Assembly: GCA_033220425.1 (NCBI GenBank)
Contig: CM065651.1
Span: forward strand, 1,426,001-1,490,000
DNA: 64,000 nt
Source of the DNA: Lepraria neglecta
Taxonomy: Eukaryota > Ascomycota > Lecanoromycetes > Lecanorales > Stereocaulaceae
Direction of reading: 5' to 3'
Under the pieces are notes generated by a model, which did no database searches, was not told the DNA's origin, and saw nothing but the letters and a program-made list of their open reading frames with translations. Below, in pieces: positions 10,733 to 22,512 of this stretch; positions within the stretch are counted from its first letter, which is position 1; each line of letters begins with the position of its first letter. Both the position numbers and the translations under genes were made by a program.

Positions 10733-13303
10733 TCAATCGATACACCACTGTTGCTCCTCTGAAACCCTTTCTGTCAAGCATCCATACTCGCCAGCGTAGA
10801 TTGATGCAATGAGCTGATCGAGAAAATTTGTGCTATCTTCCTGAGAGCCATAGTTGGCTTTTGCCAACGTCTCTTGAACTTCCTGGCTTCTTGCAATGCT
10901 ATGCATCTCGAATTCCAGGGCCTGAAAAGCACTCCTCCAAGCTGGCGCCGCCGAATTGACCTCATCTTGATCGAACTCTGCAAGCTGCCGAGCTGGCAAG
11001 TTGTCAGAGAGATGCCGAACCAATTGATACGCCATCTCACGTAATTCTTGTCCGAAGCGGGATTGAAGTCCGATTGTAACATGGAGTTCGGAACGAGCAT
11101 ACTTGGTGTTCTGCTGCTCCTTCACCAGCGACACAATGAGACCAAGGTTAGACTGCCGCATTCCTTTGTCATCGAGGAACTGCCAGGCATGTGTGATCCA
11201 CAGGTCGGGTTTCTCTAAGTTGATACCGTCTCGTAACAAAGCGCGCAGGGTCTTGTCGGAGAGAAAACTGTCATTTTCGATGGGCAAGGCCCGAGAAAGT
11301 ATGTACCATGACCCGTCCTCACCCCTCAAAGATATCAGATCTTGGCTCCTGGGGTCGATTATATTCCAAGGATTCGGAGGCAAACCTTTTCGTTGTGAGG
11401 CAATGATAATCCTGAAGCCAGGAAGCCGGACCAGGAGACCATTTGGAGTCGGGAGACCCCGACCTGCGTCGCCATATGTTGTTTCTAGCAACATGTTTCT
11501 GGGGCTTCTGTTCAGCATAGTAGCCGGAGCCCATCGAAATCCTGACTCCTTCAGCCTAGGACACACTCGAAACAGTATATCACTTGGTATACCTCGCGCT
11601 GCAGAAGGCATCAACGACCACATGCGATGGATTCGGGACTCTTCAGGCCCGTCGATTATCTTGGACACGTCAAGGCCCAGCAGAGTCCCGATGACTAAAG
11701 GCTCGTCAAATTCAACACTGACAGCTCGACCCTGCAGAGCATCGTCAATGGCCCTGATGCCGACGCCTAAATTGTTTGGACCTTTCTGGAAGAAAAGCCC
11801 AAAGCTAAATATCCCGCTGAACGTGTATGACGCTATGCCCCTTCGACTAACACTCGAGTTCATACTTCTCAGGGCATTTTGCTCTAGAACACGGCTGTTA
11901 ACTGCTTTATCTTCGAATTGGAACCAAAGTCTCTGTCCCACGCGGGCTAAAACCCCTTCCTGCAGCGTCCATAGACGGCTCATCCAGCCACATGTGAGTA
12001 CTCGTGAGCACAGCTCTTCGTGGTCGAAGCTCTCAGTACTGTAGAGCCGTAAGGATGAATCCAATACGAGGACGTACGAAGCCATTTCATAGGTTCGTCG
12101 CATTCGCGACAAAGCCAAATCCTTGGCCTCTTTTGATTGTACAGGGCAGCATAGAGTGTCACACCAAAACAACAAATCAGCTACGGGCTGACCTGCTGCG
12201 GTATTTAATTTTGTGGTGAGGCTTTTAAGAAAGGACAATTGACAACGAGGTAAAGCGTTGCGGCGAGCATTACCCAGACCATCAGCCCACACATGAGATA
12301 GAGCCACATACTGGGAAGCACCATCTGATGAAACCACATCAATGGAGATCTCGTCAAGGTTTTGGCTCTCTTTGAGGCGTAAAAGAGGGAATGACCCGGT
12401 CTTCAGTATGTCAAATACGGAGTCGCTATCGACCAATAATTCTTCACACTTGCAGTCTTGCCTGGTGTGTCGTGTCTGATAGCTGCTCACATTGGTGTGA
12501 TTGACAAGGCATCGCTGCTCGTCACAAAATTGGTGAGTTCCGTCAGAGCCTGGCTGATTGAGGCTTGCAAGGAAGTGCAATGTTTGTAAATAATTATCGC
12601 CAGGAACTAGCATCCTTGCTATCTGGCTTATGCACCATCCTGCTTCTAGAAACCGCGGTCTCCAATAAGCAGCATCAATGTGCCTGCCCCAATTGAGCGG
12701 ACATTTGTTCTCTCGGGCAAAATCAATGGCAAATGCCTTATTCGCAGAAAACGTTAGAATCTCTCCTAGCGAAGCAAGTGATAATCTCATCACTGGATCG
12801 AAATCCGAAGGAATGGCGCCCAGAACAGCAAAGGTCAGGCGCAAGCACTCTGCGATGTGATCGTAGCTTGGCAGGGATTTCATGGTCTCAGACTGAACCT
12901 GGGCCACCCACTGGTCAAGTACATGAACAAGCGAGGATGTTGTAAGCGATTTGTGCTGCTCATCGACGTCCTTGCTGAATCGAGCAAAGTCCTGAGGCCT
13001 GAAGTTTGGCCCCAACAGCTCATAGATCAAGCCGAAAAAGAGCCACGTCTGCAACAAGGGCTCGACTTCGTGCTTTGGCATTGCGTGGACCTTCTCGTGT
13101 TGCAGATATGGCAAACGGCCCGGAGTAATATCCCCTGCAGACAGTGCAGGCAACATGCCACTTCTCGTGGGATAGTCTAGGAAGGGTCCATAGTCGTAGT
13201 CTCTTTGGCAAAGGAGGGGGACAGCGGTGCTGTCCTTCCGCATAGCTTGCTTGGATATAGGAAGATGCTCCATGGCTGGCACCCCAGGAATCAGATTAAT
13301 CAC
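10733..13303 (-). CDS. Large HET-domain-like protein
   Basis: One exon, 856 aa. A diverged HET domain lies in the middle (about residues 325-465). The block YVALSHVWADGLGN replaces the usual LSYxWG, FWCDTLCCPV replaces the WxDxxCI block, RMRRTYEMASYVLVLD is the MxxIYxxAxxVLVWL equivalent, and CGWMSRLWTLQEGVLA matches the R-x-W-T-x-QE helix. The first 300 residues form a separate alpha-helical region with a Cys-rich patch before the domain (CDEQRCLVNHTN, QDCKCEE), a layout known from large fungal HET-type proteins. No signal peptide or membrane segment is seen. The gene is unbroken, unlike the HET gene at 6673. A role in self/non-self recognition follows from the family only. The start at 13303 is the first in-frame Met; the Met ten codons later is an alternative. 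Confidence 0.75.
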   Translation of the reverse strand: MINLIPGVPAMEHLPISKQAMRKDSTAVPLLCQRDYDYGPFLDYPTRSGMLPALSAGDITPGRLPYLQHEKVHAMPKHEVEPLLQTWLFFGLIYELLGPNFRPQDFARFSKDVDEQHKSLTTSSLVHVLDQWVAQVQSETMKSLPSYDHIAECLRLTFAVLGAIPSDFDPVMRLSLASLGEILTFSANKAFAIDFARENKCPLNWGRHIDAAYWRPRFLEAGWCISQIARMLVPGDNYLQTLHFLASLNQPGSDGTHQFCDEQRCLVNHTNVSSYQTRHTRQDCKCEELLVDSDSVFDILKTGSFPLLRLKESQNLDEISIDVVSSDGASQYVALSHVWADGLGNARRNALPRCQLSFLKSLTTKLNTAAGQPVADLLFWCDTLCCPVQSKEAKDLALSRMRRTYEMASYVLVLDSSLRLYSTESFDHEELCSRVLTCGWMSRLWTLQEGVLARVGQRLWFQFEDKAVNSRVLEQNALRSMNSSVSRRGIASYTFSGIFSFGLFFQKGPNNLGVGIRAIDDALQGRAVSVEFDEPLVIGTLLGLDVSKIIDGPEESRIHRMWSLMPSAARGIPSDILFRVCPRLKESGFRWAPATMLNRSPRNMLLETTYGDAGRGLPTPNGLLVRLPGFRIIIASQRKGLPPNPWNIIDPRSQDLISLRGEDGSWYILSRALPIENDSFLSDKTLRALLRDGINLEKPDLWITHAWQFLDDKGMRQSNLGLIVSLVKEQQNTKYARSELHVTIGLQSRFGQELREMAYQLVRHLSDNLPARQLAEFDQDEVNSAAPAWRSAFQALEFEMHSIARSQEVQETLAKANYGSQEDSTNFLDQLIASIYAGEYGCLTERVSEEQQWCID

Positions 13304-13523
13304 ACCACTAAGCTTTGGGGCTTTGAAATCTGCCTAAAGAATTCAATGACATGATAGTAGTCTATTGGATGTGTTGCTTCACTCGAATAGGGGACTTCCG
13401 GAGAAAGCTTTCGTCTGACGTTGAAATCGCGCTGTCGCCAAACGCGTCTCGGCAGCGGCGCTAGCCAACATCTGTTTAGGTGACTATGCAACCTACATCA
13501 AACATACTAAAGCTTCAGTAAAT

Positions 13524-15773
13524 ATGCCTGCTGCAATAGTAGATCAAGGTCCGTATTTAGCATCCTTGTAAAGTCTGTGTCTGACAGCAAAAGGTCAGCG
13601 TATACCTCCCAGTCTCCAAGAAGCTCTCGACCACATACGGATCGCATCAGAAATACAAACAAAGAAGAAATACCCCGTCTTGAAATCTTCGTTGGACACC
13701 GTCCACTCACATGCCCAAAAAAATGGCCTTCCAGGCTCGGCTCTGCGAATTTTAATTGATGCGACCGCATTACCCAGCTCTCTCGATCAGACCAGCCAGA
13801 ACGCAATCATCAAGTCTTTATATCCGGCTGGCAAAGTATCTTCCGACCTCATCTGCATTATCATCGGCTCTCTCGGCCATGGCAGTCGAAAAGCAACCCT
13901 GTCCACGCAGCAAATGCTGCTCAGATGGGTAATCATGGTTTCGGATTACTTAGAAGAGGCAGCCCAACTATCAAGTTTCTATAACGTACTGTTTAATCTT
14001 CTCGATATGATGAGCGTTTGTGCCGAGCTATGTCATCTCCTTGCCAGAATTACGAGAAGGAAACATGTCAGACCCTTTCGAATACAGATGTTACAAGAGC
14101 TTTCAAGGAGCGTTGGGCAGGATGCTGCTCTACTCAAGCTGATGCATGTATACGACAAGTACGCCCCAGGCTTCTTTGAATTGAGGAAAACCAAAAGGAC
14201 TTTGGAGTTTCCGCATCCTGATCCTGAATGGGGTTCCCAGCTAGAGAGGATCCAAAAAGGCACGGTACATCTTTCTGTGAAGACCAACAGCCAATTGGCT
14301 TCATCAAGATTCCTCCGTCGAAGGACGACGACTACTGCCCACACTGCAAGTACTACGCAACAGTCCAATGGTACAGATATCTTTGTGAACCAGCTAGAGA
14401 ACGTAAAGATCTCCGATTTGACAACCTCAGACCTGGAGGATCCTGTGCTGCAGAGATACATGATATTGAAAGCTCAAACGGCCGGCCTGAGCGATGTTGA
14501 CGAATACCTCACTCCAGTGTTCGAGGAGCATTTGCAGAAATTAATCAGCGGTCAGAGGAGAAGCCAGGAATTCTCCAAGCTCCTTGAAAGCCTTCTGGAC
14601 TATACAAGATACGCTAAGGTAGGCAGACCAATTACTATAATATCCAGATTACTGACAGCCTCAGATTCTACCTCAATCCGCAATAACATTCTTCCAAAGC
14701 TACCTACCCAAATGGGACGGCCAACAAAACCAGCAAGTCATCTTAGACCTTCTATCCTACATCCCCATCCAACCATTCGAAGGCAAGCTCTCCCTCTGGT
14801 GCCACCCTTTGTACATCCACCACTGACACCCCCTAGACCTCCAACCCACCCTCCTCACACCCCTCAAACTCTCCATCCTCACCACCCCCACAAACACCAA
14901 CCCCCAATCCACCCTCCTAACCTTCTACACCCATCTCCTAAACCACTGGACCACGCACCTCCTCTCCACCAACAACCCAGCCTTACCAACGCAAACAACC
15001 ACCCTCCTGTCCCTCCTAAACCACACCTCGCTCCTAACCCTCACCATCCTAACCACCTCCCCAACCCAACGTGCAACCTCCCTCATCCTCTCCCACCTCG
15101 AATCCCTCATCCCCCTCATCCGCGCACCCCTCTCCCTTCCCATCCGCCCACCCCAGCCCCAAACGATCTACCTCCTCATCTTCGCTTCGCCCTCTCTAGC
15201 CACGCTCTCACGCCTCTCCTCGGTGTTAGCTAGCTACAAGGCCGCGTTCGAGGGCGGCACAGCCCAGCAGCAGCGGCCAGCCGAACACATCCCCCCCTCA
15301 ACGCCGCCCTAATGGACACCTGCAACCTCCTTTTCCGCTCGCGGGCCTTTAACACCTCCGACGCAAATGCCCTCGGCTGCCAAGTCCCTCCGGCCATCAT
15401 ACCGCGTCTCTCGTCTTACACTGCGTCCTTAGACCCGCCACAATCTCTCTCAGGGCTGTTCTCGCTGAGCAGCAATCCTGTGCTAGCGGCGTTGAGCATC
15501 GCCTGTTTCCGGGAGATGGAAGATCACGCCGAGGAGGAGCGGCCGGGTAGTGTGAGAGTCAGGCATGAGGGGCCGGTTACACAGAAGAGTTTGGTGCAGC
15601 TTGGGAAGGAGGGGGGCGTGAGGATTGATTGGAAGGAGTATAGAGTTGCTGTGCTCAGGTGGTTGGAGGGAATGGGTGTTAAAGGGGTGAGGGAATTGGG
15701 TGGGGCGGCTATGAAGGGGTTGTTGGGCGGGCAGAATAGTGTTGCCGGAGCAAAGGAAGGCAGTGTATCTTGA
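13524..15773 (+). CDS. mis6: CENP-I / Mis6 kinetochore protein (interrupted)
   Basis: Mis6/CENP-I is a core subunit of the constitutive centromere-associated network and helps load CENP-A. The best-conserved part reads MLLRWVIMVSDYLE, FYNVLFNLLDMM, then LCHLLARITRRKHVRPFRIQ and FPHPDPEWGSQLERIQKG. The frame is open upstream of the first Met at 13680 (EALDHIRIASEIQTKKKYPV), so the true start is probably near 13524, with a small intron ending around 13584. An intron at 14619-14666 joins YAK to ILPQSAITFFQSYLPKWDG. Downstream the frame meets a TGA near 14821, continues open (HPLDLQPTLLTPLKL, LLTFYTHLLNHWT), and shifts by one base at a run of seven C near 15290 before the C-terminal part (NLLFRSRAFN to 15773). 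Two defects in a normally essential gene suggest consensus error or an unrecognised splice pattern. Complete, it would be roughly 700 aa. Confidence 0.8.
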
Positions 15774-16175
15774 TCTTTATGTGGGAGTACGGTGTATAGG
15801 AGAGATGTTCACAGATAACAGGTTACTTCCCAGTAGAGGGACAAGCACTGGAGAAATGAACAGTTTTGTCTTCTCTTTTCGCCAGCAGCCAGTCTAACGA
15901 AAACGTGCTACAGCATTGCTTACCATATTGCTACAGCAATTGATGTGAACTCTAAGAAAAATTGCCATCGCACCCTCCACAATCAATCCTAAACCACGCT
16001 TCATCATACTAGCACCTGGAGCTCGTGGTAACATTATCTAACCGCTTGTTCGAAACCTTCCTTGCACGCAATCGAGACAAGCTCATACACAAACGCATGC
16101 TGATGGTGGCAATGCTGTAGCATGTCAGTTTTGAGAAGCCAACCCTAGGCTTTGTGTAGTATTCCATTGCATACC
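15774..16175 (+). other. Intergenic, convergent 3' ends
   Basis: About 400 bp between the stop codons of CENP-I and actin. It should carry the 3' UTRs of both; no other structure is seen. Confidence 0.5.
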
Positions 16176-17748
<1,573 letters not shown>

Positions 17749-18141
17749 GGCGGTGACTGGTGGTGGTGAAAGGGAGTATTAGAGGGAGAGGATTGATGTC
17801 GAAGCAGCTTGCGTAGGCAAGTACTGCAAGCAAGAGATGGGTAGTAGTGTTGACGGAAACGCAGGAGGTGTCAGGTCGTTATCAACGGTGGTGACAGGAA
17901 GGAGCCAGGAGGCTGTTGCTGTTGGGTGTCTGTGGGACCGGAATGCCAAGCGACGCTACTAAAAATTTAGTCGACGCTTTTGGTGCTTGCCGCTTTGTTT
18001 CTCTTTATCTGATGGCTGGGAAGTCGCAATCCATGCTCTCCAAATAGCTACAGTCAACCGGGCATTGATGTTGCTTCTGATGGTCTACGCAATGAATGGC
18101 AGCATTGTCAGGCAGCAGAATTATCTCACTGGACAGAAAGC

Positions 18142-18159
18142 ACCGTACGCGCGTACGGT
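18142..18159. promoter_or_regulatory. 18-bp perfect palindrome
   Basis: ACCGTACGC followed immediately by GCGTACGGT is self-complementary over all 18 bases. It sits in the shared actin/FES1 promoter region, where a dimeric transcription factor could bind; the factor is unknown. Confidence 0.6.
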
Positions 18160-18441
18160 TTGAAGATATTCAAATGTTCAATTACTGCTGCCTCGGGCGA
18201 TGGCAAAATAGAAATCCGTCCTGCCATCCTACTTGAGGCAAGGATATCGCCCTTTTACAGGATATGATCCTTTCTCGGTCCACTGCCTTTCCGACCTCCG
18301 TCCAATGATTGATGCTATCAAAAGACGATGGCGGGGGCGGAATGTTATTAATCGTTCAGCCGTAGGGGCGGGGTTGAGATAGGTGGCAATGCCAATATCA
18401 ACAAGCCTGATTAGGCCAATGCGGCCAGAATGACTTCAGCT

Positions 18442-18472
18442 ACATGAAACATGTTCAAAGGACGTTTCATGT
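18442..18472. promoter_or_regulatory. 9-bp inverted repeat upstream of FES1
   Basis: ACATGAAAC at 18442-18450 is matched by GTTTCATGT at 18464-18472, with a 13-base spacer. GAA and TTC triplets recall heat-shock elements, which would suit a HSP70 cofactor gene, but the spacing (4-5 bases rather than 2) is not canonical. Confidence 0.4.
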
Positions 18473-18805
18473 GAACCTGAAGGCCTAGTCTGAGCCTGCC
18501 GGATCGGTTCGATCGCAGGCGAAGGATCTGGAAGCTGAAGGAAACTTCGTGTCGTCTCTCGAAGCACCCTAGCGTCATAATGACATAGAACCACATCTTG
18601 TTGATAAAAGGTGAAGAATGTTGTCCTCGATCTACAGAAACTTGACGTGCTCACTATCAACGTTTCGTTGCTGACTCTAGCCTCCCTTCAACTTCAGTCT
18701 TCACCCACGGCAACCGAAGTACCACTCTCATATCAATTCCACTCACAAAATCCCTCTGGACACACTACTGTTATCAGTCTCCTCTGACGCCAATCAAACC
18801 ACATC

Positions 18806-19459
18806 ATGGATCCCGGCATGAACCAACTCCTCAAATGGAGCATCGAGAACTCCGCCTCCGCCTCCGCCGACCCCACCTCCACCACAGATCCCAAAGCTGA
18901 GCGCTCCTCAGGCCGCCCAATCAATGCAGATGCCCTCAACTCGCTCTTTGGCGGACCTTCAGACGCAGACTTGATGAAACAGTCAATGGCTGCTATATTA
19001 TCACTAGAAATCACACTCGAGAACAAGCTCATAGCTTTCGACAACTTTGAGCAATTGATCGAAAACCTTGACAATGCGAACAACATGGAGAACCTGGGCC
19101 TATGGCAACCACTGGTTGGACTACTGGGGAGTGATGAGGCACAACTGCGGATGTATGCCGCATGGTGTGTCGGCACTGCTGTCCAGAACAATGAGAAATC
19201 TCAGTCAAGCCTCCTGGCTGGTGACGCAATACCTACGCTGGTAAAGCTCTCTACCGAAGACTCTGATGAGCAAGTACGACGAAAAGCAATCTACGCCCTG
19301 TCCAGCGAAGTACGGAACTATCAACCTGGGCTTGATAAGGCGGTGAAGGCTTTGCCAAAGGGTTTCGCACCGGAGGGTGCGATTGATGCAGCAGATATGG
19401 AAGCTGTGGATCGAGTGATTGGGCAGCTGAGGGAGGATTCCGCGAGAAAGGCATTGTGA
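18806..19459 (+). CDS. fes1: HSP70 nucleotide exchange factor Fes1
   Basis: A single exon of 217 aa. Fes1 is the cytosolic armadillo-type exchange factor that releases ADP from Hsp70 and steers misfolded proteins to degradation. The N-terminus (MDPGMNQLLKWSIENS) matches the Fes1 family start, followed by the short flexible DALNSLFGGPSDADLM element. Armadillo helices then run to the end: ENLDNANNMENLGLWQPLVG, EAQLRMYAAWCVGTAVQNN, KSQSSLLAGDAIPTLVKL and QVRRKAIYALSSEVRNYQP. Length and start agree with known fungal Fes1 proteins. No signal peptide, as expected for the cytosolic form (the ER relative Sil1 has one). Upstream stress-like elements are noted in the promoter entry. Confidence 0.95.
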   Translation: MDPGMNQLLKWSIENSASASADPTSTTDPKAERSSGRPINADALNSLFGGPSDADLMKQSMAAILSLEITLENKLIAFDNFEQLIENLDNANNMENLGLWQPLVGLLGSDEAQLRMYAAWCVGTAVQNNEKSQSSLLAGDAIPTLVKLSTEDSDEQVRRKAIYALSSEVRNYQPGLDKAVKALPKGFAPEGAIDAADMEAVDRVIGQLREDSARKAL

Positions 19460-19722
19460 AAAGTCTTCAAAAGGAGGACTGGAGTGGGAAATGATAAATA
19501 GATACCCTAATGCAAAACAGATCGTAAGTAATGAAAAGCTTTGCAATTGTTCAAAATGTTTGACAAGCTATCTGACTGTCCGAGCCATACTGCTCGAGCC
19601 GTAGTACCTTTAATATCCCAGTGCTTGAACCAATGTAACGTAGTAGATTGGTGTCCTATCCCATGCCATAGCAAGGCGCCTGAAAATGCATATCTCATAA
19701 AGCCATGACTCTGAATGCCCTT

Positions 19723-20596
19723 TTATCTGACCTCTGGCGCCGCAGCAGCAGCAATCTCATTATTGATCGGTGCAGCACCCGTATCCGGTGGTGCTCTCTC
19801 GAACAGATTCCGCCAAAATTGCGGGGGGTCGAGGGGTCGTTGGCCGCCGTGTAATGAGGGGTATACGTCGCTGAAGAAGTACCATACTGAAGTCCAAGTC
19901 AGCCTTCAATTCTTGCTCTAGAAAGAAGGTGGGGCAGAAGCGACTTACTATGCCCAACAATAACACCACAAATCTCATCCTTCGGCACAGTCCCATGCAA
20001 CACCAAACTGAACGCCATCAAAACCCACGGCAAATACGGCGCCGTAAACACCAGCAGTCCCAAGAAACTCAATCTCGTCTCTGGATTCCTCCTGCTCCAT
20101 ATATACACTAGGCTACTCGATAACGCTGAGCCGAGGAACGGTATGCTGAGCATAGGTGACAGAGTTAGCAGCAGGGTGGTTGCGTAGAGCAGTAGCCAAG
20201 AGAAGTGTGCTGGTGAACGGCCGGATGACTCTTCAAGGAGGCGGGAGTAGCGTTGGAGGAAGAAGACGTGGAAGAGGAGGTCGAGGGAGAGTGGACCGAA
20301 GTAGAGGAATGTTGTTAGGATGCGCCAGTACTGCTCAGTGAGTGATCAGTGATGTCCTAGAGAACCATTCATGAGGGTGAGGAGTGGGCGCCTACCTGAT
20401 TCTTAACGAACACAGCTCTGAAGCTGTAGAAGAGTTGGAAAGGTGTGATGACATGGCATTGTACGAGTACTGATGTTGCTATCGTCGCAGTCGTCCAGTA
20501 GCGTGTGCATACTGGCATCTCGTAGAACCATTGCTCTAAAGGGAATTGTCCTATAGCTCCTCCCCCTCCCCCGCCGAGCATGTTGTCCATATCCAT
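19723..20596 (-). CDS. Derlin (Der1-like rhomboid pseudoprotease of ER-associated degradation)
   Basis: Three exons, 20596-20396, 20330-19949 and 19886-19723, give 248 aa in phase. Derlins are inactive rhomboids in the ER membrane that thin the bilayer and help extract misfolded proteins for Cdc48 and the proteasome. Family marks are PLEQWFYEMPVCTRYWTTA at the N-terminus, the YWRILTTFLYFGPLSLDLLF block at the start of exon 2, the hydrophobic segments SPMLSIPFLGSALSSSLVYI and VFTAPYLPWVLMAFSLVLHG, and the closing GHIWYFFSDVYPSLHGG across intron 2. The start is the first of two Met codons in MDMDNML, preceded by no in-frame Met nearby. The C-terminal tail is Ala-rich and lacks a clear SHP box, so it resembles Der1 more than Dfm1, though the tail is weak evidence. 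Confidence 0.88.
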
Positions 20597-21225
20597 AGCG
20601 TTGGTGTCGTGTGTGAGGCCAGATGGGAGGAATTTAAGGCGGAGACAAAGACGACAATATGATTTCAAAGACTCAAAGGGGTGAATTTGTAAGAAATACC
20701 ATATGAACGAGAAAACAACAACTCGAGTGCAATAAAATAGACAAAGAGGCGTGGCCTCAAATAGCACATGAACCTTGTCTAAGCCTTAAGGTAGTCGTCA
20801 AACTGCAGGGGTCCGACGCAATGCCAAGCCAAAGGCTAAGCTAAGCCTGTCGAGATCTAGCGCGGTATGCGTACTAGTCATATCGCGCTGCGACTCGATA
20901 AACAAGTGGCTGGGGATTGAAGCCATCCAAATATCGCAGGATACGACCACCATATCGCTATCTTACTCCGTTGTCGCGGTTGCAAATAGTGCTATGCTAT
21001 GCTCGCTATGTATGAGGAACATTGCTGAGAGCGGTATCGCACCTACTTAGCAGCAACTACGTGCCAAAAACCTCAACCCAACTTGACTAAGACACCACTA
21101 CAATCACATTCGCGAGCATTAGCTTCTCCTGAGCAAGGGCGCAGCAAGACCTGGTTCGGCGTCATCTTGCGACTTTAGCGACACTGTCCGAGTACATACA
21201 AAGAAGAAAAACCCCCAAATCAAAG
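20597..21225 (+). other. Divergent intergenic region of the derlin and CENP-A genes
   Basis: About 630 bp between two opposed start codons; it should hold both promoters. The direct repeat GTGCTATGCTATGCTCGCTATG near 20990 is a short local slippage. No gene is seen. Confidence 0.4.
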
Positions 21226-21885
21226 ATGGCTGGTCAGAAGCAACAAACGGCCAAGCGCACCGGCACAGCCATACCTCTCGGCCAGCAGAAAAAGAAGAAG
21301 CAGTTAGGGCATCCATCATTAGGGGGAAAGAGTTCAAAAAGAACAATCATAGGCACACCATCGAAGGCCTCGAGAAGGAGAAGTGGCGGAGGTTAGTAGT
21401 CGTCTCGAGAGCAGGCATTTCGATCTGCTGCTCTACCAGTCGCAAGCTGCAGCCCATTGACTGACACGACTCACAGACGAAGAACACGTTCGCAAACGCC
21501 GCCGCTACAGACCTGGCACCGTTGCCCTCCGCGAAATCCGACGTTACCAGCGCTCCACAGACCTACTGCTGCTTAAACTTCCTTTCTCCCGCCTCGTATG
21601 CCGCCTCCACCCAACCGATTCTCTCCTCTGCTCTCGCACCAATCCCACTAACACACCGCGCTCTAGGTTCGCGAAATAGGCCTCTCCCTCCTCCCCATAG
21701 ACGGCCAGTCCCTGCGCTGGCAAAGCCAAGCGATTCAAGCGCTGCAAGAGGCAGCGGAAGCCTTCATGGTGCATTTATTCGAGGACACAAATCTGTGCGC
21801 AATACACGCCAAGAGAGTCACCATAATGCAAAAGGACATCCAGCTCGCGAGGCGGATTAGGGGGGCGTGGGGAGGGCTAGGGTAG
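21226..21885 (+). CDS. cenH3: Centromeric histone H3 variant (CENP-A / CenH3)
   Basis: Exons 21226-21391, 21477-21595 and 21667-21885 join in phase to 167 aa. CENP-A replaces H3 in centromeric nucleosomes and specifies the kinetochore site. The first 60 residues are a basic tail unrelated to H3. The fold then starts [20 protein letters not shown] and continues with [43 protein letters not shown] and IQLARRIRG. Two CENP-A marks separate it from canonical H3: loop 1 ([16 protein letters not shown]) is four residues longer than in H3, and W replaces F in the LRFQS motif. The C-terminus extends as GAWGGLG. Introns of 85 and 71 nt have GTTAGT/CAG and GTATGC/TAG ends. MAU2 and CENP-I lie nearby. 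Confidence 0.95.
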
Positions 21886-22512
21886 CAATGCTGAAGGAAA
21901 ATATGCGAAAGGGATGGTGTTTGATGGAGTTGCTGGATGGTGGTATGCTGAGACGATGCGGCTTCGAGTTCGCTGTCCGAGTTGCTGGGGCAATCGTCCT
22001 GAAAAGATCTCGCTTCAAGCTGCCTGGCTAGCTGTGTCTCAAGCTCTGCTAGAGATATGGGTGGATATCTCGAGGTGTTATTCTTGTCTCGGCCATGTGG
22101 CACCATGTATACTCGGCGTTTGCTGGCGCTTGAGCATGCTTAGGGAGGGGTGCAATGGATCAATGATTGTAATGCGAGCGAAAAGCGGACGAGTCTACAT
22201 CTCAGTTCCTGTTCTCCTTTTGCTCTCCAAATCACTGGAGCAATACGATGACCTAGAAGGAGTTTCTTTTCGGAAGGCTTGTAAAGTCGGTACAAAGGTT
22301 TTATTGTACAGCGATCTACAGCGATCTACAGTACACCTCTAGCTAGATCAGCTCCAGTGAGCAACACCATCCTCCTGAGCATATATCACACAGCTATGCA
22401 CGCCCATCGTATCAGACTCCTTGCAATAGCTCATAAGCAGGTCTTCCCGCCAATGCCATATAGTAAGCACATTTGCCCGGACACCTAAACTCCTCGCTTG
22501 ATATAGAAAATC
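21886..22512 (+). other. Intergenic, convergent 3' ends
   Basis: About 630 bp between the CENP-A and MAU2 stop codons. A 142-codon frame at 21914-22342 has no motif. A short tandem duplication of an ACAGCGATCT unit lies near 22308-22332. Nothing else is recognised. Confidence 0.4.

Larger units (their letters stand above)
17749..18805. promoter_or_regulatory. Divergent promoter region of actin and FES1
   Basis: Roughly 1.06 kb between two opposed start codons. Next to actin is an AT-rich patch (CTACTAAAAATTTAG near 17957). The middle holds an 18-bp perfect palindrome (listed separately) and a GC box, TAGGGGCGGGG, near 18364, which contains the AGGGG stress-element core. Closer to FES1 is an inverted repeat at 18442-18472. 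No open frame with gene-like features is present. Assignment of any of these to a factor is inference. Confidence 0.6.

Noticed and set aside
11103-12044. 313-codon plus-strand frame
   Set aside because: It lies entirely antisense to the intact 856-aa HET-like gene and has no recognisable motif.
14033-14461. 142-codon minus-strand frame
   Set aside because: It is antisense to the conserved Mis6 core.
14805-14830. A 26-nt intron removing the TGA in CENP-I
   Set aside because: It has GT..AG ends and a CTGAC-like branch, but it is too short for a fungal intron and the exon phases would not match.
21735-22342. Open frames of 123 and 142 codons around the CENP-A 3' end
   Set aside because: One is antisense to CENP-A exon 3 and the other lies in the probable 3' UTR; neither shows a motif.
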